Source: Indioceanicola profundi (GTDB lineage Bacteria > Pseudomonadota > Alphaproteobacteria > Azospirillales > Azospirillaceae). From it: a DNA stretch of 64,000 nt. A program made the position numbers and the translations under genes. The DNA lies in assembly GCF_003568845.1 (NCBI RefSeq), contig NZ_CP030126.1, positions 2,321,001 through 2,385,000 on the forward strand, read 5' to 3'. The notes beneath the pieces are model-generated. The model worked only from the letters and a program-made list of their open reading frames with translations. It did not search any database and was not told the origin of the DNA. Shown here one piece after another: positions 18,201 to 28,955 of the stretch (position 1 is its first letter; every line of letters starts with the position of its first letter).

Positions 18201-18759
18201 GATCCAGGAATTCCTGCACCCCGGCCGGATTGATCACCGGCAGGAAGGCATGGATGAAGGCGTGGTCGGACTGGTGAGGCAGGGTTGACGACTTGCAGGC
18301 ATGGTCGTCGCCGGCGAAGGCCAGCACGCCGCCATGGCGCGACGTGCCGGCGAAGTTGGCGTGCTTGATGGCGTCAATGGAGCGGTCCACGCCCGGCCCC
18401 TTGCCGTACCAGATGCCGAAGACGCCATCCACCTTGGCCCCGCCCCACAGATTGACCTGCTGGCTGCCCCAGACGGCGGTGGCGCCCAGCTCCTCATTCA
18501 CGCCGGGCTGGAAATGGATATTGCCATTCTTCAGGAAGCGCCGCGCCTGCCACAGCGCCTGGTCGTAGGCGCCGAGGGGCGAGCCGCGATAGCCGGAGAT
18601 GAAGCCGCCGGTGTTCAGGCCGGCCGCCATGTCGCGTTGGCGCTGGAGCATGGGCAGGCGCACCAGCGCCTGGGTGCCGGTCATGTAGACCCGGCCCTTT
18701 TCGAGCGCGTACTTGTCGTCCAGGGACACGGTTGCGAGCTGCTTCGCGGCCTGCGCCAT
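15256..18759 (-). CDS. Indolepyruvate:ferredoxin oxidoreductase, fused alpha-beta type
   Basis: This 1167-residue ThDP/iron-sulfur enzyme oxidatively decarboxylates aryl or branched 2-oxo acids to acyl-CoA with ferredoxin as acceptor. The N-terminal half resembles IorA (GFISGYRGSPLGAYDQALW). The ThDP-binding region is near LGDGTYFHSGILAVRAAV. Cysteine clusters CEGCGDC and CNKDYSCLKGFCPSF would hold [4Fe-4S] clusters. The gamma (IorB) domain follows with GTGVVTIGAI and MAGLAQKGGAVTSH, and a long C-terminal helical domain ends the protein. ATG 18759 is preceded by GGGGAGAAACG. The imperfect palindrome GGTCAATGCTACTGACA (18828-18844), about 70 bp upstream, could bind a regulator. Substrate range is uncertain from sequence alone. 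Confidence 0.9.
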   Translation of the reverse strand: MAQAAKQLATVSLDDKYALEKGRVYMTGTQALVRLPMLQRQRDMAAGLNTGGFISGYRGSPLGAYDQALWQARRFLKNGNIHFQPGVNEELGATAVWGSQQVNLWGGAKVDGVFGIWYGKGPGVDRSIDAIKHANFAGTSRHGGVLAFAGDDHACKSSTLPHQSDHAFIHAFLPVINPAGVQEFLDLGLIGWALSRYAGTWVGFTTVADTIDTTAIVDIDPLGLDIVIPQDFELPPGGLNIRLHDTPLIQEARMIDWKLGAAKAFARANRIDRVVFGHERPRLGIVTIGKSYLDVRQAMDELEMPEEMAKDLGLGIYKVAMAWPLEPSGIRAFAEPAEQLIVVEEKRPVLESQIKEQLYNWDRRPYVVGKEDEEGRPLFTAKAELSPIDIAKAIAERLLKYGPNEHLSRRLEAIEAQLHRTTAAATVVRAPFYCSGCPHNTSTRLPEGSRGLAGIGCHYMVTWMGRNTDVFSQMGGEGVHWIGQSPFVEDSHVFANLGDGTYFHSGILAVRAAVSAKVNITYKILYNDAVAMTGGQPVDGTLSVHDIAQQLDAEGVARIVVVSDGPEKYGMGQGLPHGTKIFHRDELDQVQRDLREVPGVTVLIYEQTCAAEKRRRRKRGKFPDPARRVVINELVCEGCGDCSTQSNCLSVVPVETEFGRRRQIDQSSCNKDYSCLKGFCPSFVTVEGGQLRKPKPAAKGGAAAEMELPEPAIPTLEKPWNILVTGIGGTGVVTIGAIIGMATHLEGRGFTAMDMAGLAQKGGAVTSHLRIAEKPTDIHANRIVSGGADVLLACDVVVAANADSLSKLRAGHTRAVVNTAEAVTAAFVTNPDARIGADNLVTTIARAAGSTDQVASLDATKIATALCGDSIATNLFMLGYAWQQGLIPVSAQAIERAIEMNGAAVRMNTDAFRWGRRAALDLKAVQDAAFPKDEGPAGLHAHRKLSETLEEMVARRVEFLTGYQDAAYARTYGDFVAKVQAAEAAKTPGRTDLTRAVARYLFKLMSYKDEYEVARLYTDTKFLDGIKAQFEGDWKLKFHLAPPATAPRDPATGHLKKQEFGPRTWMMFKALAKLKRLRGTRLDPFARNPERKLERQLIADYRAVVEELLAALSPANHALAVDIASIPEKIRGYGHVKDAHLEKAKAEEAQLLTRWRTPPTAVAQAAE

Positions 18760-19028
18760 CACGTTTCTCCCCATCCGTTTCGGGCCGGTCACCCTTGGTC
18801 ACATGGGCGATGCTAACCATGAAAATAGGTCAATGCTACTGACATATTTTCTGTCCGAAGCAGCGCAGCAAAGTGGTGGGATCGTGCATGGCATCGGCCC
18901 GATATGTCGCGATGTTGCTGCCGCAGTGCGAAGGTGCGGTGCGGGAGGATTTTCGCTGGATTCGAGCCCTGAAAATCGAGCCCTGCTGGTGTAGATTGGC
19001 CTGCCCTTTCCGTTGAGCCGAGCGCGCG

Positions 19029-19502
19029 ATGAAGATCGATCCCGAACTCCTTCCCTACCGCCCCTGCGTCGGCATCATGCTGATCAACGACCAGGGGCGC
19101 GTGTTCGTCGGGCGGCGGAAGGATACGCCGGATGCCTGGCAGATGCCCCAGGGCGGCATCGACGACGGTGAGAGCCCGCGCGAGGCGGCGCTGCGGGAGC
19201 TGGAGGAGGAGATCGGCACGGCCAAGGCCGAGATCGTGGCCGAGAGTGCCGGCTGGCATCGCTACGACCTGCCGGGGCATCTGCTGGGCAAGGTCTGGGG
19301 CGGGCGCTTCCGGGGGCAGGAGCAGAAATGGCTGCTGTGCCGTTTCACCGGCGGGGATGATGATATTGACCTCGCCACCGCGCATCCGGAGTTCGATGCC
19401 TGGCAGTGGGTGCATCCGGACGATCTGATCCGGCTGATCGTGCCCTTCAAGCGGCAGATCTACCAGGCCGTGGTGGAGGAGTTCCGGCCGCATCTGCCGT
19501 AG
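19029..19502 (+). CDS. rppH: RNA pyrophosphohydrolase RppH (Nudix)
   Basis: This 157-residue Nudix hydrolase removes pyrophosphate from 5' ends of mRNA and so starts RNase E decay. The Nudix box is complete at about residues 42-64: [13 protein letters not shown], then [13 protein letters not shown] precedes it, as in RppH/IalA. The protein starts [11 protein letters not shown]-like near residue 11, matching the family. A REP hairpin begins on its stop codon: the TAG of the stop is part of the GTAGG foot. Confidence 0.93.
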   Translation: MKIDPELLPYRPCVGIMLINDQGRVFVGRRKDTPDAWQMPQGGIDDGESPREAALRELEEEIGTAKAEIVAESAGWHRYDLPGHLLGKVWGGRFRGQEQKWLLCRFTGGDDDIDLATAHPEFDAWQWVHPDDLIRLIVPFKRQIYQAVVEEFRPHLP

Positions 19503-19588
19503 GGCGCGAGGAGCGCAGCGGATTACGACGGTTGGTCGAGCCGGCAGGAAGTCGTCGCAATGCGCTGCGCTTCTTGCGACCTACGGAC
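19497..19588. repeat. REP pair between rppH and a VOC gene
   Basis: A degenerate hairpin starts GCCGTAGGGCGCGAGGAGCG and ends near TTACGACG (about 19497-19530). A second in opposite orientation, GTCGCAATGCGCTGCG to CTTGCGACCTACGG, is at 19552-19587. These are the same family as the copies around the RAYT gene. The first overlaps the rppH stop codon. Confidence 0.8.
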
Positions 19589-19602
19589 TGTGAGGGTTCC
19601 GC

Positions 19603-19983
19603 ATGCCGTTCCGCGTCATTAGCCTGAACCATGTCCAGATCACCGTGCCGCGGGCGGCGGAGGCGGCGGCCGTGCGGTTCTACCGGGACCTGCTGGGGTT
19701 GCCGCAACTGGTTGAGCCTACGGCACGGGAACGGCAGGAGGGAACGTGGTTCCAGTTGCCGGGGTTCCGGATACACCTGACAGCGGAGGATGCCGGTGCT
19801 GCTGGAACCGGAGCCAGCAGGCGTCATGTCTGCCTGGCGGTGGACGATCTGGCAGCCTGCCGCCGCGCCATGGACCGGTCCGGGATCGAGATGCTGCCCG
19901 ATGAGCGGCCGATCCCCGGGGTGGAGCGGTTCTTCGTCCGCGACCCCGGAGGCAACCGGCTGGAGATCATGCAGGGAACCTGA
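19603..19983 (+). CDS. VOC (glyoxalase/bleomycin-resistance) superfamily protein
   Basis: This 126-residue single VOC module fits the glyoxalase fold. The first beta-alpha-beta unit begins LNHVQITVPRAAEAAAVRFY, with a metal-ligand-type His in NHVQ. The second begins HVCLAVDDL, and the end carries RDPGGNRLEIMQ with the second metal Glu. Members include glyoxalases, dioxygenases and resistance proteins, so the substrate is unknown. The gene follows the REP pair after rppH and is convergent, two bases away, with the ferritin-like gene. Confidence 0.8.
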   Translation: MPFRVISLNHVQITVPRAAEAAAVRFYRDLLGLPQLVEPTARERQEGTWFQLPGFRIHLTAEDAGAAGTGASRRHVCLAVDDLAACRRAMDRSGIEMLPDERPIPGVERFFVRDPGGNRLEIMQGT

Positions 19984-19985
19984 GC

Positions 19986-20804
19986 CTACGCCGCGTCGGC
20001 AAAGCTCTCAGCCTTCTTGCGCATGCGGCTGTAGGCGAACTTGGCGGCCATGTCGTGCAGCCAGCCCTGCGGCTTCAGGCCGGAGGCCTTGAAGACCATG
20101 GCCACCATCCGGTCGAGATGGTGCGGCTTGTAATAGCTGTAGGCGCGGCGGCAATAGGCGGCGAAGGCCTGCTCCCGCACATAGGGCGCGTCGCCGTTGT
20201 TGGCGGCGTGGTAGGCGAAGGACAGCTCGTCATCCTCCGTCTCGTTAATGCGGGACAGGGCGACGCGGAGGCGGCCGAAGCGGCCCAGCCCTTCCTTGTC
20301 CAGATAGCGCTTCAGATGGTCGTAGAAGAGCTTGTAGTGGCGCAGCTCGTCCGCGGCGATGCGGCGGCAGATCTCCTTCAGCACCGGCTCGTCCGTGGCC
20401 TCGCCCAGGGCGGTGTAGTAGCTGGAGGTGCCAGTCTCCACGATGCACCGGGCCACCAGTTCGCCGGAGCGGTTGCCGCGGGCGGATTCCGTGGCATTGG
20501 TGTCGAGCTTGTAGCCGTCGCGGAAGCGCTGGACGGATTCCTGGAAGTTCCAGGACGGGTCCACCGCCTCGCCCCAGCGGCCAAGCGCCTCGCCGTGCTG
20601 GACCTCTTCCACGGCCCAGTCGCGGGCGACCTGCTGGAAGGCGGGATCGTCGTGGAAGATGTTGCACAGCAGGTCGGCATAGATATGGCCGTTGTACTCC
20701 ACCAGTGCCGCGGCCTTGCAGACCTTCAGGATATCGGCATCGACCTTCGTGGGGTCGAGCTGGTCCCAGGGGAGCCCGTCTACCGTCCAGTGCGTGTACG
20801 CCAT
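19986..20804 (-). CDS. Ferritin-like (diiron) family protein
   Basis: This 272-residue helical protein carries paired metal motifs typical of the ferritin-like superfamily: a Glu in ALVEYNGHIYADLL followed by EEVQHG, then a Glu in RCIVETGTSSYY followed by ADELRHY. The E...ExxH...E...ExxH order fits a diiron oxidase, hydroxylase or desaturase rather than an iron-storage ferritin. The C-terminal ~80 residues are rich in Tyr and basic residues. Specific function is unknown. It has its own promoter region of about 145 bp shared with no other gene. Confidence 0.75.
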   Translation of the reverse strand: MAYTHWTVDGLPWDQLDPTKVDADILKVCKAAALVEYNGHIYADLLCNIFHDDPAFQQVARDWAVEEVQHGEALGRWGEAVDPSWNFQESVQRFRDGYKLDTNATESARGNRSGELVARCIVETGTSSYYTALGEATDEPVLKEICRRIAADELRHYKLFYDHLKRYLDKEGLGRFGRLRVALSRINETEDDELSFAYHAANNGDAPYVREQAFAAYCRRAYSYYKPHHLDRMVAMVFKASGLKPQGWLHDMAAKFAYSRMRKKAESFADAA

Positions 20805-20949
20805 CTCTGCCTACGCTGTTTCGTGCTGTCCATGAACGGATCAGGCGGACGGCCCATGGAGAGCCGCCCGCCCGGTCGCTGTCAGAAGATTGTCATGTTA
20901 CGGCCGGGATGCAAAGGCCTTCCGGCCATCACACGCCACCCCGCATGCC

Positions 20950-21384
20950 TCAGTGCGCCACCGGCTGGCCGGTGATCAGCTCGAGCTTCGTGGCGGCGGC
21001 GTCGATCTTCGCAAGGATGCCCTTACGCTCCGTCTCCGTCTTGGCCGTTTCCAGATCCTCGCGAAGGTTGGAAATCTGGCGCTCCAGATCGGCGCGGTCG
21101 AGGCCGCGGATCGTGGCGACGTCGGTGGCTTCCTGGGCCAGGACGGTGACGCGGGTCGCCGTCACCTCGCAGAAGCCGCCGGCGACGAAGATCTGGCGCG
21201 ATATGTCGGTCATGTTATCGGCGTAGATGTCGATGACGCCGGCCTTCACCGTCACGATCATGGGGCTATGGCCCGGCAGCACGCCGAACAGGCCCTCGGC
21301 CCCCGGCACCACCACCATCTCGACCGGCTGGGACACCAGGAGCTTTTCCGGCGAGACCAGCTCGAATTCAACCTTGTCGGCCAT
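20950..21384 (-). CDS. atpC: ATP synthase F1 epsilon subunit
   Basis: This 144-residue epsilon subunit of the central stalk couples rotation and can inhibit ATP hydrolysis through its C-terminal helices. The N-terminal beta barrel shows FELVSPEKLL, VVVPGAEGLFGVLPGHSPM and VAGGFCEVTATRVTVLA. The C-terminal helical hairpin follows (about 88-137). It is the last gene of atpHAGDC, separated from atpD by 148 bp containing a strong nested hairpin. Confidence 0.95.
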   Translation of the reverse strand: MADKVEFELVSPEKLLVSQPVEMVVVPGAEGLFGVLPGHSPMIVTVKAGVIDIYADNMTDISRQIFVAGGFCEVTATRVTVLAQEATDVATIRGLDRADLERQISNLREDLETAKTETERKGILAKIDAAATKLELITGQPVAH

Positions 21385-21426
21385 GGCTCACTACCCGTTC
21401 GTTTCCGCAGCCCCGCTCCGGGGAGG

Positions 21427-21468
21427 GCCCCCTGCCCTGGGCCTGACGACAGGCATGAGGCAGGGGGC
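21427..21468. other. Nested hairpin in the atpD-atpC gap
   Basis: A perfect 10-bp outer stem GCCCCCTGCC / GGCAGGGGGC (21427-21436 with 21459-21468) encloses a second perfect stem GCCTG-ACGA-CAGGC at 21441-21454. No U-run follows on either strand, so it is more likely an mRNA-stabilising or partial-attenuation structure between atpD and atpC than a full terminator. Confidence 0.6.
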
Positions 21469-21532
21469 GCTGCGCTGCTTTCACCCGTCGACCAAGCTCG
21501 GGGCGAGGATACATTGTACCGGCGGCTGCGGC

Positions 21533-23011
<1,479 letters not shown>

Positions 23012-23032
23012 CTATATGGGCCGAAGCGCGTC

Positions 23033-23920
23033 TTAGACAGCTTCCGCGCCGGAGATGATCTCGATCAGTTCCTTGGTGATCGAGGCCTGGCGGGTGCGGT
23101 TGTAGACGAGCGTCAGCTTCTTGATCATGTCGCCGGCGTTGCGCGTCGCATTGTCCATGGCCGTCATGCGGGCACCCTGTTCGGAAGCGGCGCTTTCCAG
23201 CAGGGCCGAATAGATCTGGATGGACAGGTTGCGCGGCAGCAGGTCGGCCAGGATGCGCTCCTCGCTCGGCTCGAACTCGTAGAGCGCCCTGGCGTCGCCC
23301 CCGGCATCCGCGGCCGCGCTGGCCGGCAGTGCGAAGGGAACGATCTGCTGCACGGTGACGATCTGCGTGATCGCCGACTTGAACTTGTTGTAGATGATGG
23401 AGCAGACGTCGTACTCGCCGGCGTCGAACAGCTCCAGCACCTTGGTCGCGATCATGTCCGCATCCGCGAAGGAGAGGCGCTTCTTGCCCACATCCTCGTA
23501 GCTCTGGATGATCAGCTTGGGGTACTCGCGGCGGAGCAGGTCGCGCCCCTTGCGGCCGACGCAGAGGAGCTTGACCTCCTTGCCTTCGCCTTGCAGGCGG
23601 GCGATCTGCCGCTTCGTCTCACGGACGACGGTGCCGTTGAAACCGCCGCACAGGCCGCGATCCGAGGAGATGACCACCAGCAGGTGGACCCGGTCGGAAC
23701 CGGTGCCCACCATCAGCTTCGGCCCGCCCGTCTCGCCCGACACGCCGGCCGCGAGGCTGGACAGCATGCGGCCCATGCGCTCGGCGAACGGCCGGCCGGC
23801 TTCCGCCTGCTCCTGGGCGCGGCGGAGCTTGCTCGCCGCGACCAGCTTCATGGCGGATGTGATCTTCTGCGTCGACTTGACGCTTCCGATCCGGTTTCGA
23901 ATGTCCTTCAAGCTCGGCAT
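23033..23920 (-). CDS. atpG: ATP synthase F1 gamma subunit
   Basis: This 295-residue rotor subunit has the N-terminal coiled-coil helix ([20 protein letters not shown] with [15 protein letters not shown]) and the C-terminal helix with [20 protein letters not shown], both strongly conserved. The central fold includes [14 protein letters not shown]. Start and end match the family. It lies 60 bp upstream of atpD and 44 bp downstream of atpA. Confidence 0.97.
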   Translation of the reverse strand: MPSLKDIRNRIGSVKSTQKITSAMKLVAASKLRRAQEQAEAGRPFAERMGRMLSSLAAGVSGETGGPKLMVGTGSDRVHLLVVISSDRGLCGGFNGTVVRETKRQIARLQGEGKEVKLLCVGRKGRDLLRREYPKLIIQSYEDVGKKRLSFADADMIATKVLELFDAGEYDVCSIIYNKFKSAITQIVTVQQIVPFALPASAAADAGGDARALYEFEPSEERILADLLPRNLSIQIYSALLESAASEQGARMTAMDNATRNAGDMIKKLTLVYNRTRQASITKELIEIISGAEAV

Positions 23921-23964
23921 GCCGGACTCGCGCTCTTATTGGCCCCGAGAGGCTGGGCAGGTGA

Positions 23965-25493
<1,529 letters not shown>

Positions 25494-25494
<1 letters not shown>

Positions 25495-26054
25495 TATCCA
25501 ACCCCTTTCATGGCGAGTTTCAGCTTGGTCAGCTTGGTGCGCACGGAGGCGTCGATCATGCGCGACCCGACCTTTACAATCATGCCGCCGATCAGCGCGG
25601 GATCGACCCGCACGTCGACGGTAACCTTGGAGCCCATGGTCCGTTTCAGCGTATCGGACAGCTCATCCTGCTGCGCCGGGCTGAGCGGCTGGGCGGCGAT
25701 GACGATGGCCGTCTCCTCCCCGCGCCGGCGCGCCAGCTCGGCCAGAAAAGCCTCGATCACGCCGGGCAGCACGAAGAGCCGCCGCTTCTGGGCCGTCAGG
25801 CCGGTGAACCTGCGCACCAGATCGCTGACGCCGGTCTGGGCCAGCACCGCGTCGATGGCACGCGCCTGATCGGCACGCGCAATCAGCGGGCTGGCGACCA
25901 CACGCCGAAGATCGGCGCTCTCCGCCAGCAACTGCTTCAGGAGCGTCAGGTCCTTGGCCGTCTGGTCCAGGGCCTTTTGTTCGTCTGCGAGTTCGAACAG
26001 TGCAGTCGCGTAGCGCTGCGCCAGTCCGGATACGCCTGTCCCTTCGGTCGCCAC
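25494..26054 (-). CDS. atpH: ATP synthase F1 delta subunit
   Basis: This 186-residue peripheral-stalk subunit (OSCP-like) links F1 to the b subunits. Signatures are [20 protein letters not shown] at the N-terminus, [19 protein letters not shown] and the C-terminal [20 protein letters not shown]. It opens the atpHAGDC operon. Genes for the Fo part (atpI, B, E, F) are not in the window, as usual in alphaproteobacteria where they form a separate operon. Confidence 0.95.
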
Positions 26055-26289
26055 TGGGAAACCTCGGTTTGATCCGTAGACCTGATGGATTTCAGGGCTT
26101 TAGCAATAGTGATGCGGGCCAGGAGGGAACCCCCTGGCACCGAGCGAGCGGTCACATAACACAGAGAATTGGGGCGTGCAACTAACTGAGGCAGCAGAGC
26201 GGGCGGCGTTCGGCTTAAGCCGTCCTTAACCGGTCAGGGGCAGGCTGCCCTGAACAGGTTGTGACCGATCCCCTAAGGGACTGCCCAGA

Positions 26290-26646
26290 ATGAGCGTCGT
26301 CGCCTTCTCCGTCACCCGCTTCACCCCCGCCGACGTGGCGGAGTGGAACAGCATCGCCATGCCCAAGCTGGACCGCGGCCTCTGGGCGTCGGTGACCCGG
26401 CGCAGCGACCGGGAGCGGGACGAACTTCTGGTTCATTTCCCGAACCTTGACCGCCCCATCTTCCGGTTCGAGCGGGACCGGCACGGGGTCTACCGGCTGC
26501 TCTTCAACGACCGCAAGGGCTGGTACGAGATCGGCCGCGGCGACACGGCGGAAGAGTGCCTTTCCGTATGGAAGGGCCGGATGCCGCGCACGCCCCGCGC
26601 CCCTGCCCCGGCGGTCCAGCCGGCGGAAGCCGAGACCGCCCTCTGA
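26290..26646 (+). CDS. Conserved small protein of unknown function
   Basis: This 118-residue soluble protein has no signal peptide. It contains FTPADVAEWNSIAMPKLDRG and alternating charged and aromatic stretches (FRFERDRHGVYRLLFNDRK, GWYEIGRGDTAEECL) that suggest a small alpha/beta fold. The C-terminal 25 residues are Pro/Ala-rich. I do not recognise a named domain. The start lies 70 bp after a weak inverted repeat and 236 bp from divergent atpH. Codon use is like its neighbours. Confidence 0.65.
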   Translation: MSVVAFSVTRFTPADVAEWNSIAMPKLDRGLWASVTRRSDRERDELLVHFPNLDRPIFRFERDRHGVYRLLFNDRKGWYEIGRGDTAEECLSVWKGRMPRTPRAPAPAVQPAEAETAL

Positions 26647-26805
26647 CGCTCCGGCGCGGCTGGCGCGCTGAATCGCCGCAGTGTGAGGCGGCGCACCGCG
26701 GAGCCGCCCGGCCGCTCTCCTCTTCGTGCATGGGACCGATTCGCCTGCTCTGCTGACAGGGCGGCCTTCTGGCCCTATGGTGACCGAAGAAGGGAGCCCG
26801 AACCG

Positions 26806-27639
26806 GTGGAACAGCAGATTCGCTATGCCCGCGACGCGGACAGCAACGGACGGCCGATCCGGCTGTACGGGCCGGAGGCATTCGAGGGTCTTCGCCGCGC
26901 CGGACGGGTCGCGGCCCTGACGTTGGACTATGCGCGCAGCGTCATCCGTCCCGGCATGACCACGGCGCAGCTGGACAAGCTGTGCGAAGGCTTCATGCGC
27001 GATCACGGCGCGGTTCCGGCCACGCTGGGCTACCGCGGCTACAGGCACGCGACCTGCGTCAGCTTCAACTATGTCGTCACGCACGGCGTGCCCACCAACC
27101 GGGTCAAGCTGGCACCGGGCGATATCGTGAACGTCGACGTGACTCCGATCCTGGACGGCTGGTACGGCGACAGCAGCCGCACCTTCTATGTCGGCGAGCC
27201 TGCACTGGAGACGCGGCGGCTGGTGGAGGCGGCCTATGAGGCGATGAGCGCCGGCATCCGCGCCTCCCGCCCCGGCAACCGCATGGGCGATGTCGGCCAC
27301 GCCATGGAGTGCGTGGCCCGGCGGGAGCGCTACACCATGGTCCGCGAATTCTGCGGCCATGGCACCGGCCTGGTGTTCCACGACGCGCCGGAAGTGCTGA
27401 ATTTCGGTATGCCGGGCACCGGCGTGCGGCTGGAGCCCGGCATGGTCTACACGGTGGAGCCCATGGTGAATGCCGGCCGCTCGCCCATCCGGGTGCTGGC
27501 GGACGGATGGACGGCCCAGACCTGGGACAAGTCCTGGTCCGCCCAGTTCGAGCACACCATCGGCCTGACCGAGACGGGCCATGAGATCTTCACCGCCTCC
27601 CCCGCCGGTCTGGACGGGCCGCAGATCGCCACGGGCTGA
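26806..27639 (+). CDS. map: Type I methionine aminopeptidase
   Basis: This 277-residue metalloprotease removes N-terminal Met from nascent proteins. The five metal ligands are visible: two Asp in NVDVTPILDGWYGDSSRTF, His in CGHGTGLVFHDAPEVL, Glu in TVEPMVN and Glu in SAQFEHTIGLTETG. The substrate-binding HGVP motif also fits. I use GTG 26806 with GAAGGGAG about 10 bases upstream; an earlier frame start would add 41 residues of unlikely composition. The N-terminal extension before EAFEGLRRAGRVAA is about 25 residues longer than in E. coli Map. Confidence 0.92.
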   Translation: MEQQIRYARDADSNGRPIRLYGPEAFEGLRRAGRVAALTLDYARSVIRPGMTTAQLDKLCEGFMRDHGAVPATLGYRGYRHATCVSFNYVVTHGVPTNRVKLAPGDIVNVDVTPILDGWYGDSSRTFYVGEPALETRRLVEAAYEAMSAGIRASRPGNRMGDVGHAMECVARRERYTMVREFCGHGTGLVFHDAPEVLNFGMPGTGVRLEPGMVYTVEPMVNAGRSPIRVLADGWTAQTWDKSWSAQFEHTIGLTETGHEIFTASPAGLDGPQIATG

Positions 27640-27766
27640 AACGCCGCCCTGTTGCCGGAAAACCGCACCGGGACGGAACGCTCGGGCTGACCCGTTTGCA
27701 CACTGCATCGCGCCGGAGGCCGGGAGCATGCTGGCAGGACAATAACGCCTGTCGGGAGTGCTCATC

Positions 27767-28315
27767 ATGAAGCGTTTGCTTGGAACGACCGTTCTGGCCT
27801 CCACGCTCCTGTTCGCCGCCCCTGCCGCGGCAGAGCTGTACGTTTCCGCCGGGGCCGGTCTGCTGGGAAATGACGACGAGTTCCTGTCGGCCGGGGAATC
27901 GGTGCAGCTCGCCGTCGGCTGGGGCTCCGGCGCGCTCCGGTGGGAGCTGGAGGCCCAGTGGCTGGGCAATGAGGAGGACATCGACCTCGAGCTGGGCGGG
28001 GTCGGCGTGTCGGGCGGCGTCGACGTGGATTCCTACACCGCCACGCTGGGCGCCTATTTCGACCTGCCGCTGCCCTTCTTCAATCCCTATATCGGGGCCG
28101 CGGCCGGCGTCGGCGCCAACGATGTCGAAGGCGACGGACCGCTGGAAGGGCTGGACGAGAGCGACGAGTTCCTTGTCCTGCATGCCGAGGCCGGGCTGGA
28201 CATCCCCCTGGCCCCCTTGATCAGCATCGGCCCCGCCGTTCGCTATACCTGGTTCGACACCGACTACGGGGACGAGTTCTATACCGCCCGCGTGGTGCTG
28301 CGCGTCGGCTTCTGA
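27767..28315 (+). CDS. Small outer-membrane beta-barrel-like protein
   Basis: This 182-residue protein has a clear signal peptide (MKRLLGTTVLASTLLFAAPA, cut near AAA-E). The mature part has alternating amphipathic strands rich in Gly and aromatics, such as LYVSAGAGLLG, LGAYFDLPLPFFNPYIGAAA and VRYTWFDTDYG. It ends in Arg-Val-Gly-Phe, a C-terminal aromatic typical of outer-membrane barrels. Size fits an eight-stranded OmpA/OmpW-like barrel. The mature part is acidic. No specific substrate can be assigned. ATG 27767 is chosen; a GTG three codons upstream is possible. Confidence 0.7.
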   Translation: MKRLLGTTVLASTLLFAAPAAAELYVSAGAGLLGNDDEFLSAGESVQLAVGWGSGALRWELEAQWLGNEEDIDLELGGVGVSGGVDVDSYTATLGAYFDLPLPFFNPYIGAAAGVGANDVEGDGPLEGLDESDEFLVLHAEAGLDIPLAPLISIGPAVRYTWFDTDYGDEFYTARVVLRVGF

Positions 28316-28399
28316 GGACCGGGCGGCGGGGGCTGGCGACGGCCTCCGCCGATCCGTTCGATCCGGGTCGGTTTCCGACCAGCCGGGGCGGAATCTGCT

Positions 28400-28819
28400 C
28401 TAGCCGCCTGAGGTCAGGGACGAGACATGAACGGGGAAGCCCCTGGAAACCGAGTTGCTCACGGTGGACAGGGCCTCCGCCCGTTGGACGAGGGCATCCA
28501 GGTCGGCGTCGGCGTCCATGGATTCGACTGCGACCTCGATGGCGGCGGAGGTAGCGCGGAGGGGCTTTCCATCGAAGCGCACAGTCACGTCCACCGTCAC
28601 GGATGACAGCGCCAGCCCCATTTCATGGGCGATGTAATACAGGTCGTTCCAGAAGCATCCGCCGATGGCGAGCGCAAGCAGCTCCCCGCCATTGAGGCCA
28701 AGCCCTTGGCCCCCCGCCTTGCCCGCCGGCCGGTCGACGATGACGGAGTGGTTGCCGGCCCAGCCGATCGATGCTTCGGTATCCGGAATGCCACGTAACT
28801 TCACTGACATCGTCGTCAT
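28400..28819 (-). CDS. OsmC family protein lacking the second redox cysteine
   Basis: This 139-residue protein has the OsmC/Ohr fold pattern: LNGGELLALAIGGCFWNDL holds the first conserved Cys at the start of the central helix. The second redox Cys normally lies in a CPVSNTL-like motif; here it reads STVSNSV, so that Cys is replaced. A classical two-Cys peroxidase mechanism is therefore unlikely. ATG 28819 is preceded by GGGAGGTG; an upstream start is possible but less supported. It is followed by no close partner gene. Confidence 0.8.
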   Translation of the reverse strand: MTTMSVKLRGIPDTEASIGWAGNHSVIVDRPAGKAGGQGLGLNGGELLALAIGGCFWNDLYYIAHEMGLALSSVTVDVTVRFDGKPLRATSAAIEVAVESMDADADLDALVQRAEALSTVSNSVSRGFPVHVSSLTSGG

Positions 28820-28955
28820 GCGGCACCTCCCGGCAAGGCAGGCCATCGGCAGCTGTCATGTCTTCAGCTGAGCATGCGCCGGTCCGCGCCCGCAACGCCG
28901 CAAAAGTCGGGTCCGGAGGCTATTGCGCCGATATGGCCGATGGCGCGCTCACCGC

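Noticed and set aside
15310-18288. Open frame of 992 codons antisense to the IOR gene
   Set aside because: It is a mirror of a strongly conserved gene in very GC-rich DNA, is rich in His/Gly/Ala/Val/Gln, and shows no family motifs.
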